From positions 1,798,001 to 1,862,000 of the forward strand of contig NZ_CP030944.1 of assembly GCF_013177635.1 (NCBI RefSeq): 64,000 bases of DNA, in the 5' to 3' direction. The stretch is from Arcobacter aquimarinus (GTDB lineage: Bacteria; Campylobacterota; Campylobacteria; Campylobacterales; Arcobacteraceae). Positions within the stretch are counted from its first letter, which is position 1, and each line of letters opens with the position of its first letter. The position numbers were made by a program, and so were the translations under genes. Below are positions 1 through 9,341 of the stretch, one piece after another. The notes beneath the pieces were generated by a model. The model searched no databases and was not told the DNA's origin. It saw only the letters and a list, made by a program, of their open reading frames with translations.

Positions 1-810
1 ATTTAAAGATTTCAAAGCAAAATATCCAAAACTTAACATCTCAACTACAAATATAAACTTCAAAAATAAAAAATTTATTTCAAAATAAAAAAAGAAAAAT
101 GAAATAAAAATTGTAATAAACAAAATAATTGGAAGTTTATGTTGTATAAATTTTGGGAAATCAAGTGCCACGTAAAACATAGGAATAACTTGAAATGAAA
201 CTCCCATTATAAGTAAAAATGCAAAACCAAATAGACCAAATAAAATATGTGTATTTACAAAAGCTAAATAATTTTCTCCCATATTTAAGTTAATATGAGA
301 AAGAGCTAAATAAAATCCTAAAATAAAAGTTATTAATCCACTCAATGAAAAAAGTCTCATTGCTTTAACAGTTGAAGTTAAAAACTTTACTTGAAATAAA
401 AGTTTTATACAAACAATAAAAAAAGATAAAAAAGATAAACTTAAAAATAAAATTCCAATATAAAGTAGTTGTTTCATATCTAAAATAAAAGAAAAACTCA
501 TACAAATAGTTCCAATAAATAAAGAACTATGAACAATATTAGCAAACAACTTTGATTTAGAAATTACAGCTCCTGCAAGAACTGGCATCATTTGTTGCAT
601 TGCTCCAAAAATTATCATTGTTAAAATTCCTAAAGTAAATAGATGTATTAAACCTATTGAAACATTATGATATTCATTTGAAACTTCATCAAAAGGGAAA
701 AATAAAAAAATCAAAGATATAAGCACTCCAAAAATTGGAGCACTTAGAAAAAATCTAAAAGGTACAGATATAGGAGGTGCTTGAGTTAGACTTAATCCTT
801 GATTAAACAT
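1..810 (-). CDS. Multi-pass membrane protein, NnrS / haem-copper oxidase subunit I-like (C-terminus beyond window)
   Basis: An open frame of 270 codons starts with ATG at 810 and runs without a stop off the left edge, so the C-terminus is missing. The protein begins MFNQGLSLTQAPPISVPFRF and then is almost entirely hydrophobic helices. Helices carry histidines (for example GLIHLFTLGI and NTHILFGLFGF) and the segment FGAMQQMMPVLAG, a pattern seen in NnrS-like and oxidase subunit I-like proteins that may bind haem. The hemerythrin gene begins its stop only two bases upstream-side (813), so the two are one transcription unit with the hemerythrin first. Family knowledge links NnrS to nitric oxide stress; that role here is inference. 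Exact family is uncertain because no C-terminus is visible. Confidence 0.7.
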   Translation of the reverse strand, partial: MFNQGLSLTQAPPISVPFRFFLSAPIFGVLISLIFLFFPFDEVSNEYHNVSIGLIHLFTLGILTMIIFGAMQQMMPVLAGAVISKSKLFANIVHSSLFIGTICMSFSFILDMKQLLYIGILFLSLSFLSFFIVCIKLLFQVKFLTSTVKAMRLFSLSGLITFILGFYLALSHINLNMGENYLAFVNTHILFGLFGFAFLLIMGVSFQVIPMFYVALDFPKFIQHKLPIILFITIFISFFFFYFEINFLFLKFIFVVEMLSFGYFALKSLN

Positions 811-812
811 TT

Positions 813-1247
813 TTACAAAGCTTTCATACTATCTATTATTTGAGGAACTAAAGTTCCAAGATGTGAATCTGCCATTTTATATAACATCTGTTCTTCTTTC
901 ATATTATGTTGTTGCATAAGCATCATCAAACTTTCACTAACACCAAAAAAATGATTTTTATCTTTTTTTGAGATATCTTCTTTTAAAGAGTTTAAAAGTT
1001 GTCGCATTTGGTTATGTTCAATTATCATAACCATTGTAGGACCTTGTCTCATTCCTGTAACATCTTCAAAAGTAGGAAACATTACTTTTTCTTCCATATC
1101 AAAATGGTGTAATAAATCAACAGAAAATTTGTTAAATTGATTTTCTGCTTCTTCCCAATCCATAGAAGCTACAGCATTTTCTAAACTTGCAAATTGTTCA
1201 TCACAAACTCTATGGTCATGAGTTAAAAAAGATGAAATTGTGTTCAT
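813..1247 (-). CDS. Hemerythrin-domain (HHE) protein
   Basis: A 144-residue single-domain protein with the hemerythrin pattern of metal ligands: HDH at residues 10-12, HHFDMEE near 47-53, EHNQ near 77-80 and HNMKEEQMLY near 114-123. Such domains bind a di-iron centre and sense or carry O2 or NO, or help repair iron centres. The ribosome site AAGGAAT lies 6 bases before the ATG, but it is inside the right arm of a long hairpin (1251-1289). It is followed two bases later by the membrane protein gene, so the pair probably acts together in nitrosative or oxidative stress (inference). Confidence 0.88.
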   Translation of the reverse strand: MNTISSFLTHDHRVCDEQFASLENAVASMDWEEAENQFNKFSVDLLHHFDMEEKVMFPTFEDVTGMRQGPTMVMIIEHNQMRQLLNSLKEDISKKDKNHFFGVSESLMMLMQQHNMKEEQMLYKMADSHLGTLVPQIIDSMKAL

Positions 1248-1250
1248 ATT

Positions 1251-1289
1251 AAATTCCTTATAATTTTAATATCAAATTATAAGGAATTT
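1251..1289 (-). promoter_or_regulatory. 16-bp perfect inverted repeat covering the hemerythrin ribosome binding site
   Basis: AAATTCCTTATAATTT at 1251-1266 is followed by seven bases and then its exact reverse complement at 1274-1289. In the minus-strand transcript the distal arm contains AAGGAAT, the ribosome site of the hemerythrin gene, so folding would hide it. No T-run follows the hairpin on the minus strand, which argues against a simple terminator of the 64-residue gene upstream. It could instead be a translational switch, an RNase-processing site or a DNA operator. Confidence 0.6.
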
Positions 1290-1309
1290 AAAAAAAATTT
1301 TAATTGATG

Positions 1310-1504
1310 TTAATCAATACATTCTTCCTCTTCTATTTGAGTAATTGCATCTTTCATAATATACAAAAGTTTACTTTTTGCTGTTTCTTCATTATTTTCA
1401 GGAACATCTAAACCTATTATTGACATATATTTTTCAAAAATATCTTTTATATCTTCTACTATATTGTCGTGTAATTGGGCTATTTCTTTATCTTGTGCAG
1501 TCAT
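1310..1504 (-). CDS. Small acidic hypothetical protein
   Basis: A 64-residue protein with no recognised family. The start is well supported by AAGGATAAGAAA directly before the ATG at 1504. It is mostly helical, rich in Glu and Asp, and ends in IEEEECID, with one Cys near the C-terminus. It has no signal peptide or membrane segment. It lies upstream of the hemerythrin gene in the same direction, separated by the 1251-1289 hairpin, and divergent from the GGDEF gene at 1584. Function unknown. Confidence 0.6.
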   Translation of the reverse strand: MTAQDKEIAQLHDNIVEDIKDIFEKYMSIIGLDVPENNEETAKSKLLYIMKDAITQIEEEECID

Positions 1505-1542
1505 TTTCTTATCCTTTTATATTTATTATTATATTTAAGTGA

Positions 1543-1548
1543 TATAAT
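1543..1548 (+). promoter_or_regulatory. Predicted -10 box of the GGDEF gene
   Basis: TATAAT lies in an AT-rich stretch 36 bases before the TTG start at 1584. Campylobacterota housekeeping promoters usually show a clear -10 with only periodic T-tracts upstream, which is what is seen here. The position is a prediction only. Confidence 0.4.
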
Positions 1549-1583
1549 ACATAACTTACAATAAAACTACAAGGTGTTATTTC

Positions 1584-2828
1584 TTGGTTAATATTAAAGA
1601 ACTTACAAAAAATACTCTTTTTCAATTAAAAAACGAAAATATAGAGACTACTCCTGAAAATTATTTTGTAGAGTTTAAAAAACAATCTTATGCATTAAAT
1701 GTAGAAATTGAAGAGATAGAAATATTTGAAAAAATAAAAAAATCTTTAACAAATGAAGAAAAACAAAATAAAATAGAATCTTTTAAAGATTTATCAATTG
1801 TTCTTGCAAAAAGAACTTCAAAAGAAGAATTAAAAAAATTAATTTTTTGCTTTGAACAAATGCTTACACCTTCTGCTGATTTTAATTTTATAGAAGAGAT
1901 TGAAAATTTTATAATTGAAATTTTAAAAACTCCTCAAAATATAACTTCTGATGAATCTATAAATAAATTAAAAGAGATTTCACAAAGAAGAATTGATTCA
2001 GATAGAAAAGTTCTAAAAGATAAAACTGATGATATTGTAAAACTAACCTCTTTAATGAGTAGATATTTTGATAAAACTTTAAGTGATGGAGAGAATTCTA
2101 CTGAAGAGATTATGAAAATAAAAGATGAATTAATAAACTTAAATATCTCAAATTCTTCCCATAGAGAACTAAAAATTGTACAAAAAAAGCTAATTGATAC
2201 TATTTATAAAATTGAAAACTCTTTAAAACAAAACAAACAAATAATAACAGATAATAAAGAAAAATTTGATTATTTAAATAAACAAATAGAAGAACTTCAA
2301 AATGAACTTAATTTAGTAAAAGAAGAACATCAAATAGATTTTTTAACTGGAATATTGAATAGAAGAGGATATAACCAAGAAGTTGAAAAAATGGAAAAAA
2401 AATTCTCTATTTTCAATGGAGATTATGCTGTAGTTTTTTATGATATTGACCACTTTAAAGATATAAATGATAAATATGGACACAATTGTGGAGATGCTGT
2501 TTTAAAAAGTTTTGCAGGAATTTTAAAAAACTTAACAAGAAAAGAAGATATTATAGCTAGATATGGTGGAGAAGAGTTTATAGCTTTAATTAATTATCAA
2601 GATGAAATTGAAGTTGAAAGATATGTAAAAAGAGTAAAAAAAGCCTTAAGTAATAGTAATTTTATATATAAAGAAGCAAATATAAAACTAAAATTTAGTG
2701 CAGGAGTTACTTACAGAAATAAATATACCTCTTTTCCAGAAGCTAAAAAAAGAGCAGATGAACTTCTTTATGAAGCAAAACATAAAGGTAGAAATAGAAT
2801 TATACTTGATAATGGAGTAGAAATATAA
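1584..2828 (+). CDS. Diguanylate cyclase (coiled coil - GGDEF)
   Basis: A 414-residue soluble protein. Residues 1-250 are charged, helical and coiled-coil-like with no recognised sensor domain; the GGDEF domain follows from about 255. The catalytic loop reads GGEEF at residues 328-332. The inhibitory I-site RKED is at 319-322, the canonical five residues before it, so an active, product-inhibited enzyme making c-di-GMP is expected. The substrate-binding segment YDIDHFKDINDKYGH is intact. The start is TTG, chosen because AAGGTG lies seven bases before it. It converges with the TSUP gene. The input signal is unknown. Confidence 0.88.
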   Translation: MVNIKELTKNTLFQLKNENIETTPENYFVEFKKQSYALNVEIEEIEIFEKIKKSLTNEEKQNKIESFKDLSIVLAKRTSKEELKKLIFCFEQMLTPSADFNFIEEIENFIIEILKTPQNITSDESINKLKEISQRRIDSDRKVLKDKTDDIVKLTSLMSRYFDKTLSDGENSTEEIMKIKDELINLNISNSSHRELKIVQKKLIDTIYKIENSLKQNKQIITDNKEKFDYLNKQIEELQNELNLVKEEHQIDFLTGILNRRGYNQEVEKMEKKFSIFNGDYAVVFYDIDHFKDINDKYGHNCGDAVLKSFAGILKNLTRKEDIIARYGGEEFIALINYQDEIEVERYVKRVKKALSNSNFIYKEANIKLKFSAGVTYRNKYTSFPEAKKRADELLYEAKHKGRNRIILDNGVEI

Positions 2829-2831
2829 AAA

Positions 2832-2849
2832 CTATCCTATCTCGGATAG
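2832..2849. terminator. Possible weak bidirectional terminator
   Basis: CTATCC at 2832-2837 and GGATAG at 2844-2849 form a 6-bp stem between two convergent genes, followed on the plus strand by AATAATTTTT. It overlaps the last codons of the minus-strand gene, and the stem is short. Confidence 0.35.
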
Positions 2850-3608
2850 AATAATTTTTATAACATTTGCAACTAACATAAAAATAAGAACAAATATCAA
2901 TACTTTTTTAATAAATTTTTCTCCACCTTTTATAGCAAAATGACTCCCTACATAAGAGCCCGCCATATTGGCAATAGCCATAGGAATAGCTATCATCCAT
3001 AAAACTTTTCCTGCCATAACAAAGGCAATTGCTGAACCTACATTTGTAGCTAAATTTAAAGGCTTTGTAGAAGCTGTTGCAACTATATAATCTAAATGCA
3101 AAAATTTTTTCATTGAAATTACCATATAAGTTCCTGTTCCAGGACCTAAAATTCCATCATAAAATCCTATTGGTACTGTTGAAAGAATAATATTTTTATT
3201 TGTTAATTTTGTATTCTCTTCTTTAATATCTTTTGCTTTTTTAAGTAAAAAAAATAAAGCTATTGGAATAGCTATCAAAATTACCCATTGAATTATCTCA
3301 TCAGGAATATACATCACAAGTTTACTTCCAATATAAGAAGCTAATAAACAAGGAATTATCGCAATACTTACTACTTTTAAAGAAATCTTTTTACTTAGAA
3401 AATATTTGATTGTAGCCATTAAAGTACCAAATAATGATGCCATTTTATTTGTTGCAAGTACAAAAACAGGAGGTATCCCACTATATAGAAGAACTGGTAC
3501 TTGAATCATTCCTCCACCACCAGCAATAGAATCAATATATCCAGCAATAAATCCAGTAATAATAAAAATAACAATCCAATATGTTGTTATTTCTTGTAAA
3601 AAATCCAT
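2832..3608 (-). CDS. TSUP (TauE/SafE) family membrane transporter
   Basis: A 258-residue integral membrane protein with about eight hydrophobic segments. The N-terminal repeat has the family signature GFIAGYIDSIAGGGG followed by IQVPVLL, and the second half repeats it as GFYDGILGPGTGTY, the two-fold repeat typical of the TauE/SafE family. Members export or import small sulphur- or carbon-containing anions such as sulphite, sulphoacetate or sulphonates. No neighbour points to a substrate. It converges on the GGDEF gene with only three bases between stop codons. Confidence 0.85.
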   Translation of the reverse strand: MDFLQEITTYWIVIFIITGFIAGYIDSIAGGGGMIQVPVLLYSGIPPVFVLATNKMASLFGTLMATIKYFLSKKISLKVVSIAIIPCLLASYIGSKLVMYIPDEIIQWVILIAIPIALFFLLKKAKDIKEENTKLTNKNIILSTVPIGFYDGILGPGTGTYMVISMKKFLHLDYIVATASTKPLNLATNVGSAIAFVMAGKVLWMIAIPMAIANMAGSYVGSHFAIKGGEKFIKKVLIFVLIFMLVANVIKIILSEIG

Positions 3609-3685
3609 ATATACTCTTTTAATTTTTTGGAAGTATAGCCAAAAATTATATAAAAGTTATATCTAAATTTCAAAAATTATATTTT

Positions 3686-4315
3686 TTATGACCACAACTG
3701 TAATTTTGGATTATGTGCTATTGCTTTTAAAATATCTGTTTTAGTAACAATTCCTATTAAAATATCATTTTCAGCGACTATTGGTATCGCATGAAGTTTA
3801 AAATCTAACATTACTTTTGCAACACTTCTAATATCTGTTGATGGGTCTGAAGTAATTAATTGGGGAAGATAAATGTCTTCTATTTTTTTTACTAAAACTA
3901 CTTCACTATTTTCTAAATCTTCCATCAAAAGATTTAAAATTAGTTTTTTATTTATAACTCCTAAAATCTTCTTAGCAAATGAAACAACAGGTAACTGCTC
4001 TATTTTTAACTCTTTCAAAACATCATAAGCTTCTTTTATTGTTGACTTTCCATCAATATAAATACAATCTTTAGTCATAATATCTTTAACTAAAAAAACT
4101 GGTTCAGAAGTATCAATATTTGCCATTTTTTTATATGTATTTAAAGCTTTTTGTTCTGATTTTTTATTTTCATTATTTGATTGGTTAAGTAATGCCATAA
4201 AACCTTCGTCAGGTTTTAATCTTGTTTCACTTAGACTATCTACATTACTTAAAGTATAAAGATTATCTGAAGTACTTCTAAAACCTACACTACCGTTATT
4301 ATATATGGCAAACAT
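3686..4315 (-). CDS. Tandem CBS-domain protein
   Basis: A 209-residue soluble protein. The first 70 residues are unlike any family I recognise and contain a Ser/Asn-rich stretch. Two CBS motifs follow, about residues 75-135 (VKDIMTKDCIYIDGKSTIKE) and 145-205 (HAIPIVAENDILIGIVTKTD). Paired CBS motifs form a Bateman module that binds adenosyl compounds and usually senses energy charge. No catalytic domain is attached, so it is probably a free regulatory subunit. A good ribosome site (AAGGAATAAAAT) precedes the ATG. Confidence 0.82.
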   Translation of the reverse strand: MFAIYNNGSVGFRSTSDNLYTLSNVDSLSETRLKPDEGFMALLNQSNNENKKSEQKALNTYKKMANIDTSEPVFLVKDIMTKDCIYIDGKSTIKEAYDVLKELKIEQLPVVSFAKKILGVINKKLILNLLMEDLENSEVVLVKKIEDIYLPQLITSDPSTDIRSVAKVMLDFKLHAIPIVAENDILIGIVTKTDILKAIAHNPKLQLWS

Positions 4316-4355
4316 ATTTTATTCCTTGTTTTTCTTATGTTAATACAAATTATTT

Positions 4356-4377
4356 AATAAATCATTAATGATTTATT
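4356..4377 (-). terminator. Palindromic hairpin after the helicase gene
   Basis: AATAAATCATT at 4356-4366 and AATGATTTATT at 4367-4377 form a perfect 22-bp palindrome starting one base past the helicase stop codon on the minus strand. It would fold as an 8-bp stem with a 6-base loop. The stem is AT-rich and followed by a mixed A/T stretch, so it is a plausible but weak terminator. Confidence 0.5.
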
Positions 4378-6756
4378 TTAAGCAGTAACTTTTTTTGAAA
4401 TAGAAATCAAATTTCCAATTAGTTGAGTATCTTTTTGTTTTATCCAAAAATCTTCATTTGCAACAATTATCAATCTTTTTTTTGTTCTACTTACAACTGT
4501 GTTTATTAGATTTAAACCTTTGAAATTTTCATTTAAAGTATTTGTAAAGAACATTCTTCTTTTTCCACTATTTGAATCATCAACAACACTAAAAATTACA
4601 TTATCCCATTCACTTCCTTGTGATTTGTGGATGGTCATAATATTTTCAAAATATTTTCTACCCAAGTGTTCCTTTAAAAGTTTCACTTGTTTTTTATATG
4701 GAGTTAATATCACAAAAGATTTTCCTTCAAACTTTTTTACTAACTCTTTGATTATCATTACTTCTTCTAATGATGAGCGTTCATCAGCTTCATTTACATT
4801 TGAAGCACTATCTATAAAAAATAGATTTGTATCACTTTCTAAAGCTGATTGAAATCCAAATTTGTAAACAAATTTATTTAAAACTTTTGCTAAGTTTTTC
4901 CCAAATCTATGGGTTGAGATTAGATTAATTTGTGATGTTTTTTCAAATTTTGGTGTTATATTATTTGTAAAATCTAAATAAATCTCTTCAACACTATTTT
5001 TAAAAAAAAGCGTTTCAAAAAAGAGTGCACATTGGCTCCATAAAAAGCTCTTTTTAAAAGCATTTATATCATCAGTTTTTATTTCACTAACAGGTGGAAG
5101 TTGCATATGATCACCTAAAAATGTAATTGAAGAATTACACTTAAATAGAGTCAAAGCCTTAATTGTAGACATATATCCAGCTTCATCACAAAATATATGT
5201 TCGACTTCGATATTTTCATTTATAGTGTATTGAATATAAGCATCAATTGTCATAGCAATTACTAAACTATTTTTTACTCTTTGTTTAGTACTTTGCTCAA
5301 TTAATAAATCTTTTTCATCAATCAAAAACTCATATTTTTCTTTTAATTTTTTATCATCAAAATTTTTATGATGTATATTTAAAGCTTGATTTATCAACTC
5401 ATCATTTGATTCTTTTGCTAAAGTTTTTATAGATTCTAAACTTCTTTTACACCAAAGATTTAGTTGGGATATTTTTTCATTTATTTGAAGCTGTTTTTCA
5501 TCTAAGTTTGTTTGTGTTAAATCTTTAAATATTTCATTATAAACCTTTTCATTTTTTATTATTTTCTTACAAAAATTTAGTATTTCAAAGTTTTTTTGAT
5601 TTATTTGATTTATCTTTTCGTCTATTTTTTCCAATTCTTTTCTAATACAATCTATATTTACAACCTCTTTTAATCTATTTTCCTCTATTAGTTTCTCATC
5701 AAAATTTACACAAGGATTTTTTTCATGTTTTTTTATTGCATCTTTTATCATTTTTGAATTATTTGAAAAATGGTAAGCTTTTAGGGGTAAAGTTAAAAGA
5801 TTTATCAAAGGTTGCAAATGTTCTTTTTCATTTTCAAGTTTGATAATTCTTATTTTATTTTCTTGAAGCTTAGAAAAGTGTTCTAAGATTTTTTCTAAAT
5901 CTTCACTAATTTGTTTACCTTCGCGATATTTAAGTACTCTATTTAAAATATTTATCTCATTTTCAAGTGATTCTAAAACTCTTTCTATTCCTTTTGTTTC
6001 ACAAACTTCACCATAATTATCAAAAAAATCTTTTGATGGAATTCCTATTCGTAAAATCTTTTCTCGTGAAATTTGAAGTTTTTCAGTATTTTCTAAAACT
6101 CCCAAAAGTATCTGTTCTAAAGCTACATTTGTAGGAGCAACAATCAAAACTTTTTTATTTGAAGTTATATAATTTATCAATGCAGTTGATAAAACAGCTT
6201 TTGTTTTTCCTGTTCCAGGAGGTCCCCAAATATATGAATATCTGTTTTTAAATATAGAATTTACTGCATCTTTTTGATTTTGGTTTAGTTTTGTATCTTT
6301 TAGTATTTCTATATTTGGTTTTAAATCTAAATCAAAATTGTCATCAAAAGTAAGTTTATGAGCGTTTTTTTCATACCATTCAATCAAATTTTTAATCAAA
6401 AAAAGTAAATCAGTAACTACAAAAAAATCATCACTACTTATCTTTTCAAAATCAATATCATCTTTCAAAACTTGAACATATAAAAGTCTATTTTTTTCAT
6501 CATACTCTTTGATTAAAATATCTTTTTTATTAAAATAATATTCATTTGTTTGATTGTTTTTATAATAAGTTTTTTCAAAATCATAAATAGCTTTTTCAAG
6601 TTTTATTTCATATAGTTTTGGAGAACTATCTTCTTGGTATTTTATAGATACAACTTTGTCTATACTTTTTCCATTGTTTTCACTATATTTTTTTACATAT
6701 TCATAATAAAATTGTGCCTGTTCAAGACATAGCTCTTTTAGTTTTGAGATTTCCAT
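4378..6756 (-). CDS. UPF1/DNA2-like superfamily 1 helicase (AAA_11/AAA_12)
   Basis: A large soluble helicase of 792 residues. Walker A is GPPGTGKT at about residue 178, Walker B is FCDEAGY, motif III is FLGDHMQLPPV, and the C-terminal RecA fold has HKSQGSEWDNVIF and VVSRTKKRLIIV. The middle, about 260-500, is a long charged coiled-coil insertion between the two RecA halves. This order fits the AAA_11/AAA_12 family of DNA or RNA helicases. The frame stays open to an ATG at 6798, but that codon lies within the terminator stem of the upstream nifU gene, so I start at the next Met (MEISKLKEL, 6756). The substrate is unknown. Confidence 0.82.
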   Translation of the reverse strand: MEISKLKELCLEQAQFYYEYVKKYSENNGKSIDKVVSIKYQEDSSPKLYEIKLEKAIYDFEKTYYKNNQTNEYYFNKKDILIKEYDEKNRLLYVQVLKDDIDFEKISSDDFFVVTDLLFLIKNLIEWYEKNAHKLTFDDNFDLDLKPNIEILKDTKLNQNQKDAVNSIFKNRYSYIWGPPGTGKTKAVLSTALINYITSNKKVLIVAPTNVALEQILLGVLENTEKLQISREKILRIGIPSKDFFDNYGEVCETKGIERVLESLENEINILNRVLKYREGKQISEDLEKILEHFSKLQENKIRIIKLENEKEHLQPLINLLTLPLKAYHFSNNSKMIKDAIKKHEKNPCVNFDEKLIEENRLKEVVNIDCIRKELEKIDEKINQINQKNFEILNFCKKIIKNEKVYNEIFKDLTQTNLDEKQLQINEKISQLNLWCKRSLESIKTLAKESNDELINQALNIHHKNFDDKKLKEKYEFLIDEKDLLIEQSTKQRVKNSLVIAMTIDAYIQYTINENIEVEHIFCDEAGYMSTIKALTLFKCNSSITFLGDHMQLPPVSEIKTDDINAFKKSFLWSQCALFFETLFFKNSVEEIYLDFTNNITPKFEKTSQINLISTHRFGKNLAKVLNKFVYKFGFQSALESDTNLFFIDSASNVNEADERSSLEEVMIIKELVKKFEGKSFVILTPYKKQVKLLKEHLGRKYFENIMTIHKSQGSEWDNVIFSVVDDSNSGKRRMFFTNTLNENFKGLNLINTVVSRTKKRLIIVANEDFWIKQKDTQLIGNLISISKKVTA

Positions 6757-6780
6757 TTGGGATTTTAACTTAATAAGTAT

Positions 6781-6816
6781 AAAAAAGGGACTCATCATTC
6801 TGATAAGTCCCTTTTT
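6781..6816 (-). terminator. Rho-independent terminator of nifS-nifU
   Basis: A near-perfect stem of about 16 bp (arms 6782-6797 and 6801-6816, loop of three) lies just after the nifU stop. It has a GGGACT/AGTCCC core, and in the minus-strand RNA the single mismatch becomes a G-U pair. A run of six T follows on the minus strand. This is the clearest intrinsic terminator in the window and separates the NIF operon from the helicase. Confidence 0.88.
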
Positions 6817-6838
6817 AAATAGCTAAAATAATAAATTA

Positions 6839-7819
6839 TTAGATTGGTAAAACTCTGATATTTTCATCAACTTTTTGTTGTAAAACAGACTCAATAGCAA
6901 ATAAAGTTCCTGTACTTCCAGACGCACATCCAGAACAAGAACCTAAATATCTAATATATAAATCATAATGAGGAATATTTTCTTTGATATCAATAATTTC
7001 CATATTTCCACCGTCCATTACAAGCATTGGTCTAATATCAGAATCAAGTACAGAATCGATTGCTTTGATTCTTTGAACTAAAGTCATTTTATCAAAAGAT
7101 AGTGTTCCAGCAACACTTGCATCTGCTGCCGTTTTCATTTTTGATTCTTCCATTTCAGCTCTTACATCTTTTAAAACATCTACTAAATAGATATCTTTTT
7201 CTTCATGTCCACCTGGCTTAATACATGATTTACAAAAAGCCCCTGCTTTTGTATAATCTGTAATTTGCTCAACTGTTGTTAAATCATTGATTCTAATAAC
7301 TTCTTTTAAAGTAGCAAGAGAAACCCTTGCACATTCACAAATAATTTGCTCTTCTTCAAAAGATTCCATATCAACACCTTTGTACTCAGCTGCTGCTTTT
7401 TTGATCACATCATAAGCCATAACTGAACAGTGCATTTTTTGAGGTGGAACAGCTGGAGTTTCTGGATTATCTCTTAGTGCAAATTCAACATCAATATTTG
7501 TAATTTTTACAGCTTCATCAACAGTTTTACCAACACAAAGTTCTGCCATAACATCAGAAGACGCGATTGCTGTACCACATCCAAAAGATTTAAATTTTGA
7601 CTCTAAAATTTTATCTGTATTTTCATCAACTGCCCAGTAAAGTCTTACTGCATCACCACATGATTCAGCTCCAAAATCTGCAACAATTAGTTTTGCTCCT
7701 AATTCTTTTGCTCTTTCTTCTGTGATTTCCCCTTGGTGTTTTGGGTTATTCATTCTATTTACTACTTGATTTGAGTATTCATCCCAAATCGAACCACTTA
7801 TTAAACTATTTTTTGCCAT
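6839..7819 (-). CDS. nifU: NifU, iron-sulphur cluster scaffold
   Basis: A 326-residue three-domain NifU. The N-terminal IscU-like scaffold has its cluster cysteines in ESCGD, FGCGTA and MHCSVMA. The middle [2Fe-2S] BFD-like domain has CECARV and FCKSC at about 180-225. The C-terminal Nfu domain has CSGCASG at about 295-301. It receives sulphur from NifS and assembles Fe-S clusters for transfer to apoproteins. It lies 30 bases after nifS in the same direction and ends in a strong terminator. In Helicobacter and Campylobacter this pair is the housekeeping Fe-S system, not tied to nitrogen fixation; no nif structural genes are present here. Confidence 0.95.
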   Translation of the reverse strand: MAKNSLISGSIWDEYSNQVVNRMNNPKHQGEITEERAKELGAKLIVADFGAESCGDAVRLYWAVDENTDKILESKFKSFGCGTAIASSDVMAELCVGKTVDEAVKITNIDVEFALRDNPETPAVPPQKMHCSVMAYDVIKKAAAEYKGVDMESFEEEQIICECARVSLATLKEVIRINDLTTVEQITDYTKAGAFCKSCIKPGGHEEKDIYLVDVLKDVRAEMEESKMKTAADASVAGTLSFDKMTLVQRIKAIDSVLDSDIRPMLVMDGGNMEIIDIKENIPHYDLYIRYLGSCSGCASGSTGTLFAIESVLQQKVDENIRVLPI

Positions 7820-7849
7820 CTTATTTTCCTTTAAATATTACTCTATTTT

Positions 7850-9163
<1,314 letters not shown>

Positions 9164-9275
9164 TTAACATTCTTATGAATTATATTTTATCATTTATATG
9201 ATTAATCTAGAGGAAACTATATTATTTTTATCACTATTTATAAAAAAATATGTCTTTACATTGTATACTTAATTG

Positions 9276-9309
9276 TGATAGAATTTTAATTAGGATAAAA
9301 ACTATCCTA
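9276..9309 (+). promoter_or_regulatory. sufB promoter with palindromic operator
   Basis: An extended -10 element (TG at 9276-9277, TAGAAT at 9279-9284) is followed seven bases later, at the expected transcription start, by the inverted repeat TAGGATA (9291-9297), five bases, TATCCTA (9303-9309). A repressor bound there would block initiation of the suf operon. An Rrf2-type Fe-S sensor is the natural candidate by analogy with IscR, but the site does not look like the E. coli IscR consensus. Confidence 0.55.
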
Positions 9310-9341
9310 TTTAAAAAATTAAATACTATATTGGAGAAGTC

